The notes under the pieces: generated by a model | The model's database searches: none | Told to the model about the DNA's origin: nothing | What the model saw: the letters and a program-made list of their open reading frames with translations, nothing else | Made by a program: the position numbers and the translations under genes | In this document: positions 39,882 to 49,200 of the stretch, piece by piece | How the letters are laid out: each line of letters begins with the position of its first letter | Position numbering within the stretch: the first letter of the stretch is position 1 | DNA from: Acidisphaera sp. L21 | Lineage (GTDB): Bacteria > Pseudomonadota > Alphaproteobacteria > Acetobacterales > Acetobacteraceae | DNA: 64,000 bases | Reading direction: 5' to 3' | Assembly (NCBI RefSeq): GCF_009765685.1 | Contig: NZ_LMUY01000103.1 | Coordinates: 171,023-235,022 of the forward strand

Positions 39882-40787
39882 ATGCGTGTCTCGCTCGCTG
39901 TTTTCTGCGCCTGCGCCCCCTGGCTGCTGATGGCGGCGGCGCCATGCCGGGTCGACCTGCGGGCAAGTGTCGCGGTGACGCAGGCGGGGGGCGTCCTGCT
40001 GGTGCCGGTTACGCTCAATGGCAGCACGGTGGATTTCGTGCTGGACACGGGGGCGGAGCGTACCGCGGTCGGCACCGCGGCCGCCGAGCGATTGCACATC
40101 GCGCGGGATGAATGGGTCAGCACCGATATCCAGGGTGCTGGCGGTCGCGACCAGCAGCGGCTGGGCAGGCCCACATCCCTGTCGTTTGGCGGCATCGCGC
40201 TGAAGCGGCGTACGGTGGCGGCCGATACCTCCGTGGTCATTGGGCCGGTGCCGGATTCCGTGGGTGGTCGGTCCATCGCCGGGCTGCTGGGGCAGGATTT
40301 TCTGTCGGCCTTCGACCTGGATTTGGACGTCGCTGGCGGCGTGCTGAAGCTCTATGACGTGTCCGGCTGTCGCGGGCGGTTCCTGCCGTGGACGGGCCCA
40401 TACGGCGCCATCCCCGCGTGGCGACCGGTGCGCAATGTGCTCGCACTGCCGATGCGCGTCGGCAGCACGGCGATCCAGGCGGAGTTGGATAGTGGCGCCG
40501 GGAGCACCGTCATCACCCTGCCGGGCATGCTGGCGTTGGGGCTGGCCTCCGGCGGAGCCGATATGGTGCGCGGTTTCGGCAAGGGCAGCCTGGCGGCGCG
40601 GACACAGCATTTTCCAGCTGTCCAGATCGGCGGCTTGCGACCGGAGCCGGCGGATCTGGTCATCGCGCCCATTCGCACGCTGCGCAGTATCGGTGCGCTA
40701 TTGGGAGCGGATTGGGTGGTTGCCCGGCATGTGTGGATCTCCTGGGCGACCGACCAGGTATTCGTGGGTGCGACTAGCGCGCGATAG
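39882..40787 (+). CDS. Secreted protein with two retropepsin-like aspartic protease domains
   Basis: 301-residue protein with an N-terminal signal (to about residue 20, ending MAAAPCR, so a lipoprotein-type Cys22 is also possible). Two aspartyl-protease half-domains are visible. The first has VDFVLDTGAERTAVG with Asp55, then SIAGLLGQDFLSAFDLDLD. The second has AELDSGAGSTVITLP with Asp203, then GALLGADWVVARHVWISW. Each repeat has its own D-T/S-G triad and hydrophobic-G-D flap partner. The pair could form one active site within a single chain, as in pepsins, rather than by dimerisation. It is 60 bp after the porin gene. Confidence 0.85.
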   Translation: MRVSLAVFCACAPWLLMAAAPCRVDLRASVAVTQAGGVLLVPVTLNGSTVDFVLDTGAERTAVGTAAAERLHIARDEWVSTDIQGAGGRDQQRLGRPTSLSFGGIALKRRTVAADTSVVIGPVPDSVGGRSIAGLLGQDFLSAFDLDLDVAGGVLKLYDVSGCRGRFLPWTGPYGAIPAWRPVRNVLALPMRVGSTAIQAELDSGAGSTVITLPGMLALGLASGGADMVRGFGKGSLAARTQHFPAVQIGGLRPEPADLVIAPIRTLRSIGALLGADWVVARHVWISWATDQVFVGATSAR

Positions 40788-41384
40788 CCGTCGCGGACAG
40801 CCGTCGCCGGTCTAACCGCCGTGGCCACCGCGCGCAGCCAGGTCAGCACGGTGGATTCGCGCGATATGCTCGCCATCGCTGGGGGCGGCGCGACGACGAC
40901 CGGCGGTGCCACGATTTCGGCACCCGGCGGTGGTGCAACGCTGGCGGTTGTTCCGTCCGGTCCGAACGTCCTGCCGCGCCGCCTTGTCCAGGGTCCAGGC
41001 GACGATCTGCAGCAGGTTGGCCGGGCGGTGATCGGCCTCCTCCAGCAAGAGCCTCATCCGTGGCGGCGTCTACGGGGCGCGCATGATTGCGGGTCGATGA
41101 CATGCGGCGGCTCCTGCCAAGTGCGGTGGCGACCGCACCCGGTGGCTGAACCGCGCCACATGATGCGTGGCGGCATTATCTCTGCGCGGCCTGTGCGGCG
41201 CTTGTCCGCAGGGCACGCGGCTTGAACCGGGTCCACATGAAGTGACCGTATTGGCCGATCCGAACGGCCTCATCTTGGCGGGTGCCAGGCAAGGACCTAT
41301 GTTGCGGGCATCGGCAGGCGCCGACCGCCTGCGGCTTGCTGGCCTGTTCGGGCGGCGTCGGCGACGATCAAAGGGCAACAAGCA
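40788..41384. other. Intergenic region with no confident gene
   Basis: About 600 bp between the aspartic-protease gene and the MFS gene. Two weak coding possibilities are listed separately (a minus-strand broken frame and a short plus-strand frame coupled to the MFS gene). Nothing else was recognised: no tRNA, repeat or terminator-like hairpin with a T run. Confidence 0.45.
40791..41057 (-). pseudogene. Possible frameshifted short gene, unknown
   Basis: A minus-strand frame begins MRLLLEEADHRPANLLQIVA with strongly G/C third positions for about 30 codons. It then continues more plausibly in another frame as a Pro/Val/Ala-rich segment (PPPGAEIVAPPVVVAPPP) leading to ISRESTVLTWLRAVATAV. The apparent switch is around 40970 (after LDKAAR). 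No ribosome binding site and no recognised family; it may be a decayed gene, a sequencing shift, or chance. Confidence 0.2.
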
Positions 41385-41388
41385 ATGA
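41242..41388 (+). CDS. Possible short leader/coupled open frame before the MFS gene
   Basis: A GTG-started 48-codon frame (TVLADPNGLILAGARQG near its start, Arg/Lys-rich end) whose TGA overlaps the MFS ATG by 4 bp (ATGA). The overlap is like that of real coupled genes in this window, but no family or ribosome binding site is seen. In-frame extension upstream to 41167 is possible. Confidence 0.25.
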   Translation: MTVLADPNGLILAGARQGPMLRASAGADRLRLAGLFGRRRRRSKGNKQ

Positions 41389-42584
41389 GTCAATCCGACA
41401 CCACCAGCGCGGTGGGGGCCGGCCTCGGGCCTGGGCTGACGCTCGCCATGGCCGTTGCCGTCGGCGTCGCCGTCGCGAACATCTATTACAACCAACCGCT
41501 ACTGGGCATTATCGAGCGTGAATTTCCGGGTGCGGCAGCCGGCTTCATTCCAACCGCGACCCAACTGGGCTACGCGGCCGGGTTGTTTCTGCTGGTACCG
41601 CTCGGCGATCTGATGGACCGGCGGCGGCTGATCCTGGCGCAATTCGTTGTGCTGGCGGTGGCAGCGGCCGCCGCAGCGATGGCGCCGACTGTGGGCACGC
41701 TGATCGTTGCCTCCCTGCTGGTAGGTGCCAGCGCGACCGTGGCGCAGCAAATCGTGCCCTTCGCGGCCGCGCTGGCGCGACCGGAGCGGCGGGGGCGGAC
41801 GATCGGCACGGTGATGGCGGGGTTGTTGTGCGGCATCTTGTTCAGCCGAACCTTGGCCGGCTTCGTCGGTACCCATGCTGGTTGGCGGGAGATGTTTTGG
41901 CTGAGCGTGCCGTTGGCCCTCATCATGGCCGCCATGATGGCAGCGCTGCTGCCACGCAACCAGCCTTACGAGAAGCTCGGCTACGGGGCTGCATTGGCCT
42001 CCGTGGCGCGGCTGTGGCGGGAGGAGCCGACGCTGCGCCGCGCGACGATCGTGCAGGCGGCCTTATTCGCACAGTTCAGCGTGTTTTGGACCATATTGGC
42101 GCTTCACCTGCAGGAGCCTCGCTTCGCCCTGGGCGCGGACGTGGCCGGGCTGTTCGGTGTCGTCGGCGCGGTGGGCGTGCTGGCCGCACCCCTGGCCGGG
42201 CGCGTTGCGGACCGGCGAGGCCCGGCGATGGTCATTGCGTGCGGAGCGACGCTGGCGCTGCTGGCTTGGCTGCTATTCGGATTCTGGAACAGCGTGCCCG
42301 GCCTCATCATCGGCGTCATCGTGTTGGATTTTGGGGTGCAGAGTTCGCTGGTGAGCAACCAGCACGTCGTGTTCGCGCTGAACCCCAGCGCCAGAAACCG
42401 GCTGAACACCGTGTTCGTCACCGGTCTGTTCATCGGCGGGGCGATCGGGTCCGCCGGCGCCATGCTCGCCTGGACCTATGCCGGGTGGCCGGGCGTGTGC
42501 AGTTTCGGTGGACTACTGGCCGCGGTGGCGCTGGCGGTGGAACTCGGGGGGCGCCACACGGCACGTCCCCAATTGGCCGAATAG
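41385..42584 (+). CDS. MFS transporter, YgaY-type
   Basis: 399-residue permease with 12 hydrophobic segments. The N-terminal [21 protein letters not shown] is typical of a subgroup of MFS proteins with the YYNQPLL motif. [26 protein letters not shown] is motif [28 protein letters not shown] is the motif C region, and [16 protein letters not shown] is the second motif A. An AGGGCAAC site precedes the ATG. It is 125 bp upstream of rutA on the same strand, so it may export or import a pyrimidine-related compound, in place of the usual rutG permease; this is only inferred from position. Confidence 0.87.
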   Translation: MSQSDTTSAVGAGLGPGLTLAMAVAVGVAVANIYYNQPLLGIIEREFPGAAAGFIPTATQLGYAAGLFLLVPLGDLMDRRRLILAQFVVLAVAAAAAAMAPTVGTLIVASLLVGASATVAQQIVPFAAALARPERRGRTIGTVMAGLLCGILFSRTLAGFVGTHAGWREMFWLSVPLALIMAAMMAALLPRNQPYEKLGYGAALASVARLWREEPTLRRATIVQAALFAQFSVFWTILALHLQEPRFALGADVAGLFGVVGAVGVLAAPLAGRVADRRGPAMVIACGATLALLAWLLFGFWNSVPGLIIGVIVLDFGVQSSLVSNQHVVFALNPSARNRLNTVFVTGLFIGGAIGSAGAMLAWTYAGWPGVCSFGGLLAAVALAVELGGRHTARPQLAE

Positions 42585-42708
42585 GCGGCCTGTTTGCTGC
42601 GCACGTGCCCGCTTTGTGGTCACATGCGCGGCGCTACAGGCGCGAGGAGCCCCGGGCCCGCCTGGCATGCGCCTTGCGGACAGCCTGGCGGTCCAGACGA
42701 GGTGCGAT

Positions 42709-43800
42709 ATGGAAGTCGGCGTTTTCATTCCAATCGGCAATAATGGCTGGCTGATTTCCAGCACGTCGCCGCAATACAAGCCGAGTTTCGACCTCAACCG
42801 CCAAGTCGTGCAGACGGCGGAGCGGCATGGGCTGGATTTCGTGTTGTCGATGATCAAGCTGCGCGGCTTCGGTGGCCCGACCGAGTTTTGGGACCACAAT
42901 CTGGATTCGTTGACGCTGATGGCCGGACTGGCGGCCGTGACGTCGCGCATCCGCCTGTTCGCCACCGTGCCGACGCTGGCCGTGCCGCCGGCGATTGCGG
43001 CGCGCATGGCCGTCACGATCGACAGCATCTCCCAAGGACGATTCGGACTTAACGTCATCACGGGGTGGCAGCGGCCGGAATACTCCCAGATGGGGATCTG
43101 GCCCGGCGACCATTATTTCGGCCGCCGCTACGACTATGCATCCGAATACGTGCGGGTGATGCGGGAGTTGTGGGAGACGGGGGTCTCGGACTTCCGCGGC
43201 GAGTTCTTCCAGATGGAGGATTGCCGACTGAGCCCCCGCCCCTCGGTGCCGATGAAACTGATCTGCGCCGGGCAAAGTGCGGCGGGCATGGCGTTTACGG
43301 CAGAATGGGCGGACTACAATTTCTGTCTGGGCATAGGGTTCAACACCCCCACCGCCTGTGCCCCAACGATTGCGCGGATGCAGGAGGCGGCGGCGAAAAC
43401 GGGGCGGGCGATTTCGTGCTTCGTGCTGCTGATGGTGATCACCGGCGAGACCGATGCCGAGGCGCATGCGAAGTGGGAGCATTATCGCGGTGGCGCGGAT
43501 TTGGAGGCGGTGTCGTGGATGATGGACCAGGCAGCCGCGGACACACGGCCGAATGCCGATACCAATGTGCGCCAACTGACCGAGGCCGACCGGGCGTTCA
43601 ATTTCAACATGGGCGCGCTGGTTGGGTCCTACGCCACGGTGGCGGGGATGCTGGACGAGATGGACGCCATTCCGGGCCTGGGTGGCGTGATGCTGACCTT
43701 CGATGAGTTCATTAGCGGCACGGACATCTTCGGCACCTGCATCCAGCCGCTAATGCAGTCGCGGCGCCACATCCAGCCGTTTGCCGAGGCCGCGGAATGA
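42709..43800 (+). CDS. rutA: Pyrimidine monooxygenase RutA
   Basis: FMN-dependent (class C flavin, LLM-type) enzyme that opens the uracil ring between N3 and C4 to ureidoacrylate peracid. The 363-residue protein carries the RutA hallmark stretch [64 protein letters not shown] and [15 protein letters not shown], all long near-exact matches to the family, also appear. The start at 42709 (MEVGVF) follows GAGGTG; a Met at 42667 is an unlikely extension. Its stop overlaps rutB by 4 bp. Confidence 0.94.
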   Translation: MEVGVFIPIGNNGWLISSTSPQYKPSFDLNRQVVQTAERHGLDFVLSMIKLRGFGGPTEFWDHNLDSLTLMAGLAAVTSRIRLFATVPTLAVPPAIAARMAVTIDSISQGRFGLNVITGWQRPEYSQMGIWPGDHYFGRRYDYASEYVRVMRELWETGVSDFRGEFFQMEDCRLSPRPSVPMKLICAGQSAAGMAFTAEWADYNFCLGIGFNTPTACAPTIARMQEAAAKTGRAISCFVLLMVITGETDAEAHAKWEHYRGGADLEAVSWMMDQAAADTRPNADTNVRQLTEADRAFNFNMGALVGSYATVAGMLDEMDAIPGLGGVMLTFDEFISGTDIFGTCIQPLMQSRRHIQPFAEAAE

Positions 43801-44546
43801 GCGAGCCTGCTGGATACCTGCCCCCAAACGATCCGCAACTGCGCATTTTGGCGGCGGAGCCCGAGGCGCTGACATTTCGGGCGGATCAGTCAGCGTTGAT
43901 CGTGGTGGATATGCAGAACGCCTATGCCTCCCCTGGCGGGTATCTGGACCTGGCCGGGTTCGATATTTCCGGTGCCGCAGCGGCGATCGACAAGGTGGCG
44001 GCGGCGATCATCGCGGCCCGAGACACCGGCATGACGATCGTGTTCTTCCAGAACGGGTGGGACCCGGCGTATCTGGAGGCGGGCGGCCCCGGCTCCCCCA
44101 ACTGGCATAAATCCAACGCGATGAAGACGATGCGGGCGCGGCCGGAATTGCAGGGGCAGTTGCTGGCGAAGGGGGGTTGGGATTACGCGCTGGTGGATGC
44201 GCTGCAGCCGCAGCCCGGCGATATCGTGATCCCCAAGCCGCGATACAGCGCGTTCTACAATACTAATTTGGATAGCATGCTGCGGGCGCGCGGCATTCGC
44301 ACATTGGTCTTCACCGGCATCGCCACCAATGTCTGCGTCGAGTCGACGTTGCGGGACGGCTTCTTCCTGGAATATTTCGGCGTGGTGCTGCACGACGCGA
44401 CGCACCAGGCGGGGCCACCCGCGATCCAGGATGCGGCGCTATTCAACATCAAGACGTTCTTCGGCTGGGTAACCAGCGTCGAGGCGTTCCGGGCGTCGTT
44501 GCAGGCCGATGCGACACCGGCCTGGCGTATGGAGGGCGACGCCTAA
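43797..44546 (+). CDS. rutB: Ureidoacrylate amidohydrolase RutB
   Basis: Isochorismatase-fold hydrolase that acts on ureidoacrylate after RutA, releasing carbamate and aminoacrylate. The 249-residue protein has the catalytic triad Asp38 (VVDMQNAY), Lys147 ([10 protein letters not shown]) and Cys180 ([15 protein letters not shown]). Also present are QNGWDPAY and [13 protein letters not shown] overlap with rutA shows coupling. rutC, rutD, rutE, rutF and rutR are not found in this window. Its 3' end overlaps the convergent SulP gene by 4 bp. Confidence 0.94.
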   Translation: MSEPAGYLPPNDPQLRILAAEPEALTFRADQSALIVVDMQNAYASPGGYLDLAGFDISGAAAAIDKVAAAIIAARDTGMTIVFFQNGWDPAYLEAGGPGSPNWHKSNAMKTMRARPELQGQLLAKGGWDYALVDALQPQPGDIVIPKPRYSAFYNTNLDSMLRARGIRTLVFTGIATNVCVESTLRDGFFLEYFGVVLHDATHQAGPPAIQDAALFNIKTFFGWVTSVEAFRASLQADATPAWRMEGDA

Positions 44547-46018
44547 CTCGGTTGGATCAAGGGCGCGTGCCGGTCCATCAGGGTGGCGCTGCTGGTGTTG
44601 AGGCCGATGAGGTCGACCTGGATACCATGCCGGCGCATTTTCGTCACCACGCCCTCCAGCGCGCCGACGGCGGTGACATCCCATAGATGCGCCGCCGTCA
44701 GGTCGATACGCACGACCGAGGCGGTGTCCCGCAGGTCGAATTGGTCGGCGAAGATGTCGGCGCTGGCGAAGAAGATCTGCCCCGCGACGCGGTAGATGCG
44801 GGTGTTCGTCGCCGCATCATACTCGCTGCGCACGTCCATCAGCCGCATGACCTTGAAGGCGAAAAATACGCCGCTGAGTAGCACGCCGACGGTGACGCCG
44901 GCGGCCAAATTGCTGGTTGCGACCGTCACGGCGACGGTGGCGAGCATGACGATGCTGGACACTTTGGGGTGCCGGGCGAGGTCACGCACGGAGGTCCAGG
45001 AGAAGGTGCTGATCGACACCATGATCATGATCGCGACGAGCGCTGCGACCGGCACCTGCGCCACGAAGGGTCGCAGCAACACCACCAGCACGAACAGGAA
45101 GAACCCAGCCACGAACGTGGAGAGCCGGCGTGCGCCGCCGTAGCGGACGTTGCTGACCGTCTGGCCGATCATGCCGCAGCCAGCGATGCCGCCGAACAGG
45201 CCTGCCGCTAGATTGGCCAGGCCCAGCCCGGTGCATTCCCGCGCCTTTGAACTGGTCGTGTCCGTCAGGTCGTCCACCACGGTAGCGGTCATCATCGATT
45301 CGAGCAGGCCGACCACGGCCATCGCCATCGCGTAGGGCGCCACGGTGTGGAGCGTCTCGAAGGTAAATGGCACATGCGGCAGCATTAAGGATGGCAGGCC
45401 CTGCGGCAGGCGGCCCAGATCCGCCACGGTGTGGATCGGCATCGGAACGAGCATGCTAAAAGGGGTGAGCACCAGGATACAGACCAGCGGCGACGGGATT
45501 GCCGTGGTCAGCCTGGGCAGCAGGTAGATGATGACCAAACCCGCCGCGATCATGGCGTAGGTGTGCCATTCCACCCCTAGCATCTGCGGCACCTGCGCGG
45601 AGAAGATAAGGATGGCAAGCGCGTTGACGAAGCCCGTTCGTACCGAGCGAGAGACGAAGCGCATCAGGACGTCGAGCCGCAGCAGGCCGAATACGATCTG
45701 GATCCCCCCTGCCAGGATCGTCGCGGCCAGCAGGTATTGCAGCCCGTGGCCCCGCACCAGAAAGGCCGCCACCAGCGCCACCGACCCAGCGGCGCCCGAA
45801 ATCATCGCCGGGCGACCACCGGTGAAGGCGATGATTGTGCCGATGAGGAAGGAGGCGAACAGCCCTACCTCGGGATCCACCCCGGCGACGAAGGAGAAGG
45901 CGATCACCTCGGGGATGAGCGCGAAGGTGGCGACCATGCCAGCCAGCACGTCCCGGCGTGCATCCTGCATGCTGCCGAACCATTCGGTCCGATAGCGGGA
46001 GAGGACTGATGGAGTCAT
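44543..46018 (-). CDS. SulP-family anion transporter with STAS domain
   Basis: 491-residue inner-membrane transporter (sulfate, bicarbonate or other anions). The N-terminal half has [25 protein letters not shown], the SulP transporter start, and [17 protein letters not shown]. Further TM segments run to about residue 375. The C-terminal STAS domain ends [31 protein letters not shown]. The substrate cannot be read from the motifs. ATG at 46018 (MTPSVLS) is chosen at the start of the cytosolic lead; an in-frame extension to 46186 lacks family support. Convergent with rutB. Confidence 0.9.
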   Translation of the reverse strand: MTPSVLSRYRTEWFGSMQDARRDVLAGMVATFALIPEVIAFSFVAGVDPEVGLFASFLIGTIIAFTGGRPAMISGAAGSVALVAAFLVRGHGLQYLLAATILAGGIQIVFGLLRLDVLMRFVSRSVRTGFVNALAILIFSAQVPQMLGVEWHTYAMIAAGLVIIYLLPRLTTAIPSPLVCILVLTPFSMLVPMPIHTVADLGRLPQGLPSLMLPHVPFTFETLHTVAPYAMAMAVVGLLESMMTATVVDDLTDTTSSKARECTGLGLANLAAGLFGGIAGCGMIGQTVSNVRYGGARRLSTFVAGFFLFVLVVLLRPFVAQVPVAALVAIMIMVSISTFSWTSVRDLARHPKVSSIVMLATVAVTVATSNLAAGVTVGVLLSGVFFAFKVMRLMDVRSEYDAATNTRIYRVAGQIFFASADIFADQFDLRDTASVVRIDLTAAHLWDVTAVGALEGVVTKMRRHGIQVDLIGLNTSSATLMDRHAPLIQPS

Positions 46019-46240
46019 CGGTGCAAATGTCCGAAAACAGCGCAGGCAGGTGGCCGGGTCAAACGAGCGGGCGTCCGCATGCGCAAGCGTTGTCCGGCGG
46101 ATTAGCGGCCGGAAGAGCCACCCGGAGTCACACCGGGTCCAGGACGAATGGAGTAAACTAACCGGCCTGCTGCTGCGATGCAACAAATCCCGGCGGTGTT
46201 TACCAGATTGAAGCCTGGCGGTTGAGGGTTCGCTCTGGCG

Positions 46241-49200
46241 CTACACCGCAAGCGGCTTGCGATTGCGCCGGCGCTTGGCGTGGTCCGTGGGGGCAACCGC
46301 TGGTTCGGCTGGCGTGGGCCGCGGCGGATCTGGCTCCTCCGTGCTGCGGGCCTGCTCCGCTGTCTTACCCGCCGCGTTCTCATCCTGCAGCACGGCTGCG
46401 ACCGGTGCTTCTTCAATAAGGAGATCGGTGGCATCCGCGGCCGCCCGAATAGCGGCTATGTCCGCCTGCGCCACTTCTAAAGCGATCTCCCGCAGTGCAA
46501 ACGATAGGATTCGGTCGTCTGCAGCGTCGCCGATATCCATCGGGCTGACGGCCTTGCCGCTCACGATCGTCAGCAGGAGATATTCGCCGGCAGTCATAAT
46601 TTGTTGCGCCGACAGGGTCAGCGTTTCGCGACGCCAGCTGTCGTCGGCCCGAATCGTCCGGGCGATCTCGTCCCCGTCCAGCAAGAAGCGGAGATCCACT
46701 GGGCCATCTGACAACGCACCTCGATACAGCATCATGTCGATGTGGAGGTGAACCGGTGCCCCCCTGTCCGAGAGCAGCCGGAGGCTCAGCGTGGCTTCGC
46801 CACCATTCGCCCACACCATGGAGGCTTCGGGTGCGTGCCAGTCTTCCCATAGCGCATCGCGGATGTTGCCGCCCTCGGCGAATGAAACGGGCGTGCCAGG
46901 TAACAACGTTAGAAACGACGGCGCCTCCATTGGCGGTAGAGCCGCCATCGCCGGTAGCGGGGCTGTAGCCCCTACCTGTTCCATCCGTTCCATTTCCGCA
47001 GTTGCAACTGTCCTGATCTCGATCGAGAAAATCCGGAAGGATAGTCGACGCTGGTCCCCGCCTTCGGCCACCATGATCGGGGCGATGCCCGGTGGACCCG
47101 AGAAGGTCACACGCATGATATTCAGCGCATCGATCGCCAAGTCTGTCTCAACTTCGATCGTTTCTGTCGAGACGCTCAACGCGTTCGCCGGCAGCATGCT
47201 CACTTGGGCTCGTCCGACGATGACTGTCATGGCCGCATCCTCACCAGCCAGCCAATCATACGACACATACCGGATGGTCAGGCGCAGTTTGTCCTGTAAA
47301 TCGCCGCGCAGCCGCATATGGGCCGTGCTTGGCCGCCCATCGGACCAGGTACCATCCGACTCCGGTGGATGCCAGCCACCTGCAAGCCCTGTGGTCAATC
47401 GCGACGTCGTATTGAATTCAAGCAGCGTGTTCAAATCAACCATCGGAGCGGGTACGCCGGCTTCCTGGCGGCGGGGCGCCGCCATCACCACGACCGTTTC
47501 GGTCTGCAGCGACTGGATGATTTCTCTGGGAACGCGATCGAAAAACCCAACCCGGCGTACAGTGACACGTCCGAAGCCTTCGCTTCGCACGCCCAGCATA
47601 CAATGCTCCAACGACCCATTCTCAGACGACATCAGCTTGATCGCGCGGAGTTCGTGCTCCTGGCCAGTGAAGATAAGGCGGCCGACCGATATGCCGTCGA
47701 GCGTAATCGCGGCCTGGCACGGGCCATCCACCAGGACGTCGAGGCCGAGGTAGACGGGGGCGTTACCCTGTGCCGGGCGACGCATCGGGATACCATTGTC
47801 GTGCTTGAGAACATCTGACCAGATGTTGAGCTTGGTGTGGAAGATCGGCTCCAGCGTCATGTCGAGCACGCGGAGCCCGAGCAAGCGGCCGTCAGTCGTT
47901 TCGCTGTATTTCGCTGGAGCGCGCGGGTCTTCAATCTCCAAGGCGACGATTAGATCCTTCGTGTCGCCCAGGAGTTCGCGGTAAATCGGTATATGCAGTT
48001 GCTGGGCTTGCGAGCCGACGATCAAGTTGGTGACGACCGTGTTATTGATCGTGCAGCGGACGCGCTGGGGTTGCGTGTCGCCCGGCATGAACGCACGGGC
48101 GCGGATCACCAATGCCACACCAACGCTGGCTGGAGCGTCGAGTCGCATCCCCAGTGATGCGACGCTGCCGATCGTCCAGCACCCATCCCGTTCGATGCCG
48201 GACCAGCCGCCAAGCTGATACTCCGCGCCGGGCGAGCGGGTACCGCCCTCGACCAGTCCGAACGTAATCGACTCGCCCATGGCGAGCGGCGTCAGCGCCT
48301 CGGGTGCCAAGTCATGGGCCAGCGCGTCTGCCACGGTGGACGCGGATTCCGCCCAGCTATAGGGCTCGTAGGTCTTGGCCTTCGTGGTGCGGGCGGCGAG
48401 GTAGGCTGGCGTGAAGCAGTAGCTCTGCAACGCCTCGTACCAGCCCTTGAAGTCCATCGGGTCCAGCAACTCCACCAATTCGGGGGCGATCTCCGGCAGC
48501 GACCCAGCGTTGGAAGAGAGGCAGAACTTGCCATATCGCAGGCTTTCCGCGACGGGCAGGCCCCAGCCCTCGTACAGGGAGGGATAGACGGTGAACATGC
48601 AATTCACGTACAGCCAGTTCAACGTCATGTCGTTGATGCCGTGCAGGATGTGAACGCGGGTGGATGCGATGCCGTCCGTCGCCAGTTGCTTGACGATGTC
48701 CTCCGCGCCCCAGCCCTTGCTGCCCACCATGATCAGGTGGGGTGCGCGCTCACCGTAATCGGACACCAAGCGCCGCCACAGCGAAAACAGGAGCGTGTGG
48801 TTCTTGCGCACGTCCAGGGCGCTGACATACAGCACGAAGCGGCTGTCGCGGAAACGGCTGACCACATCAACGTCAAGCTCCGCGGCCGGGTCGATACTGG
48901 CGGCGGTATCGCCGAGGCGGAAGACGTCGATTGGCGGCAGGGGCGCGCGCACTGCCAATGCGAACTCCCGGATGTCGTCGGCGCTGCATTGCGAGCAGGT
49001 GAGGATCCGGTCCGAATACTCCAGTACACGGGCGCAATTGTTGGAAAAGTCTTCGCCGACGCCTTCAGGGAACCACTTCTCAAATTTCCACTGGATGACA
49101 TCGTAGATGGTGGAGATGAGTCCGACCTTCATCGCGCGCTTCGTGGTCAGCAGGTCCTGCAAATAGGCTCCGTTGCGGATCCACGCGCCGCCAAATAGGA

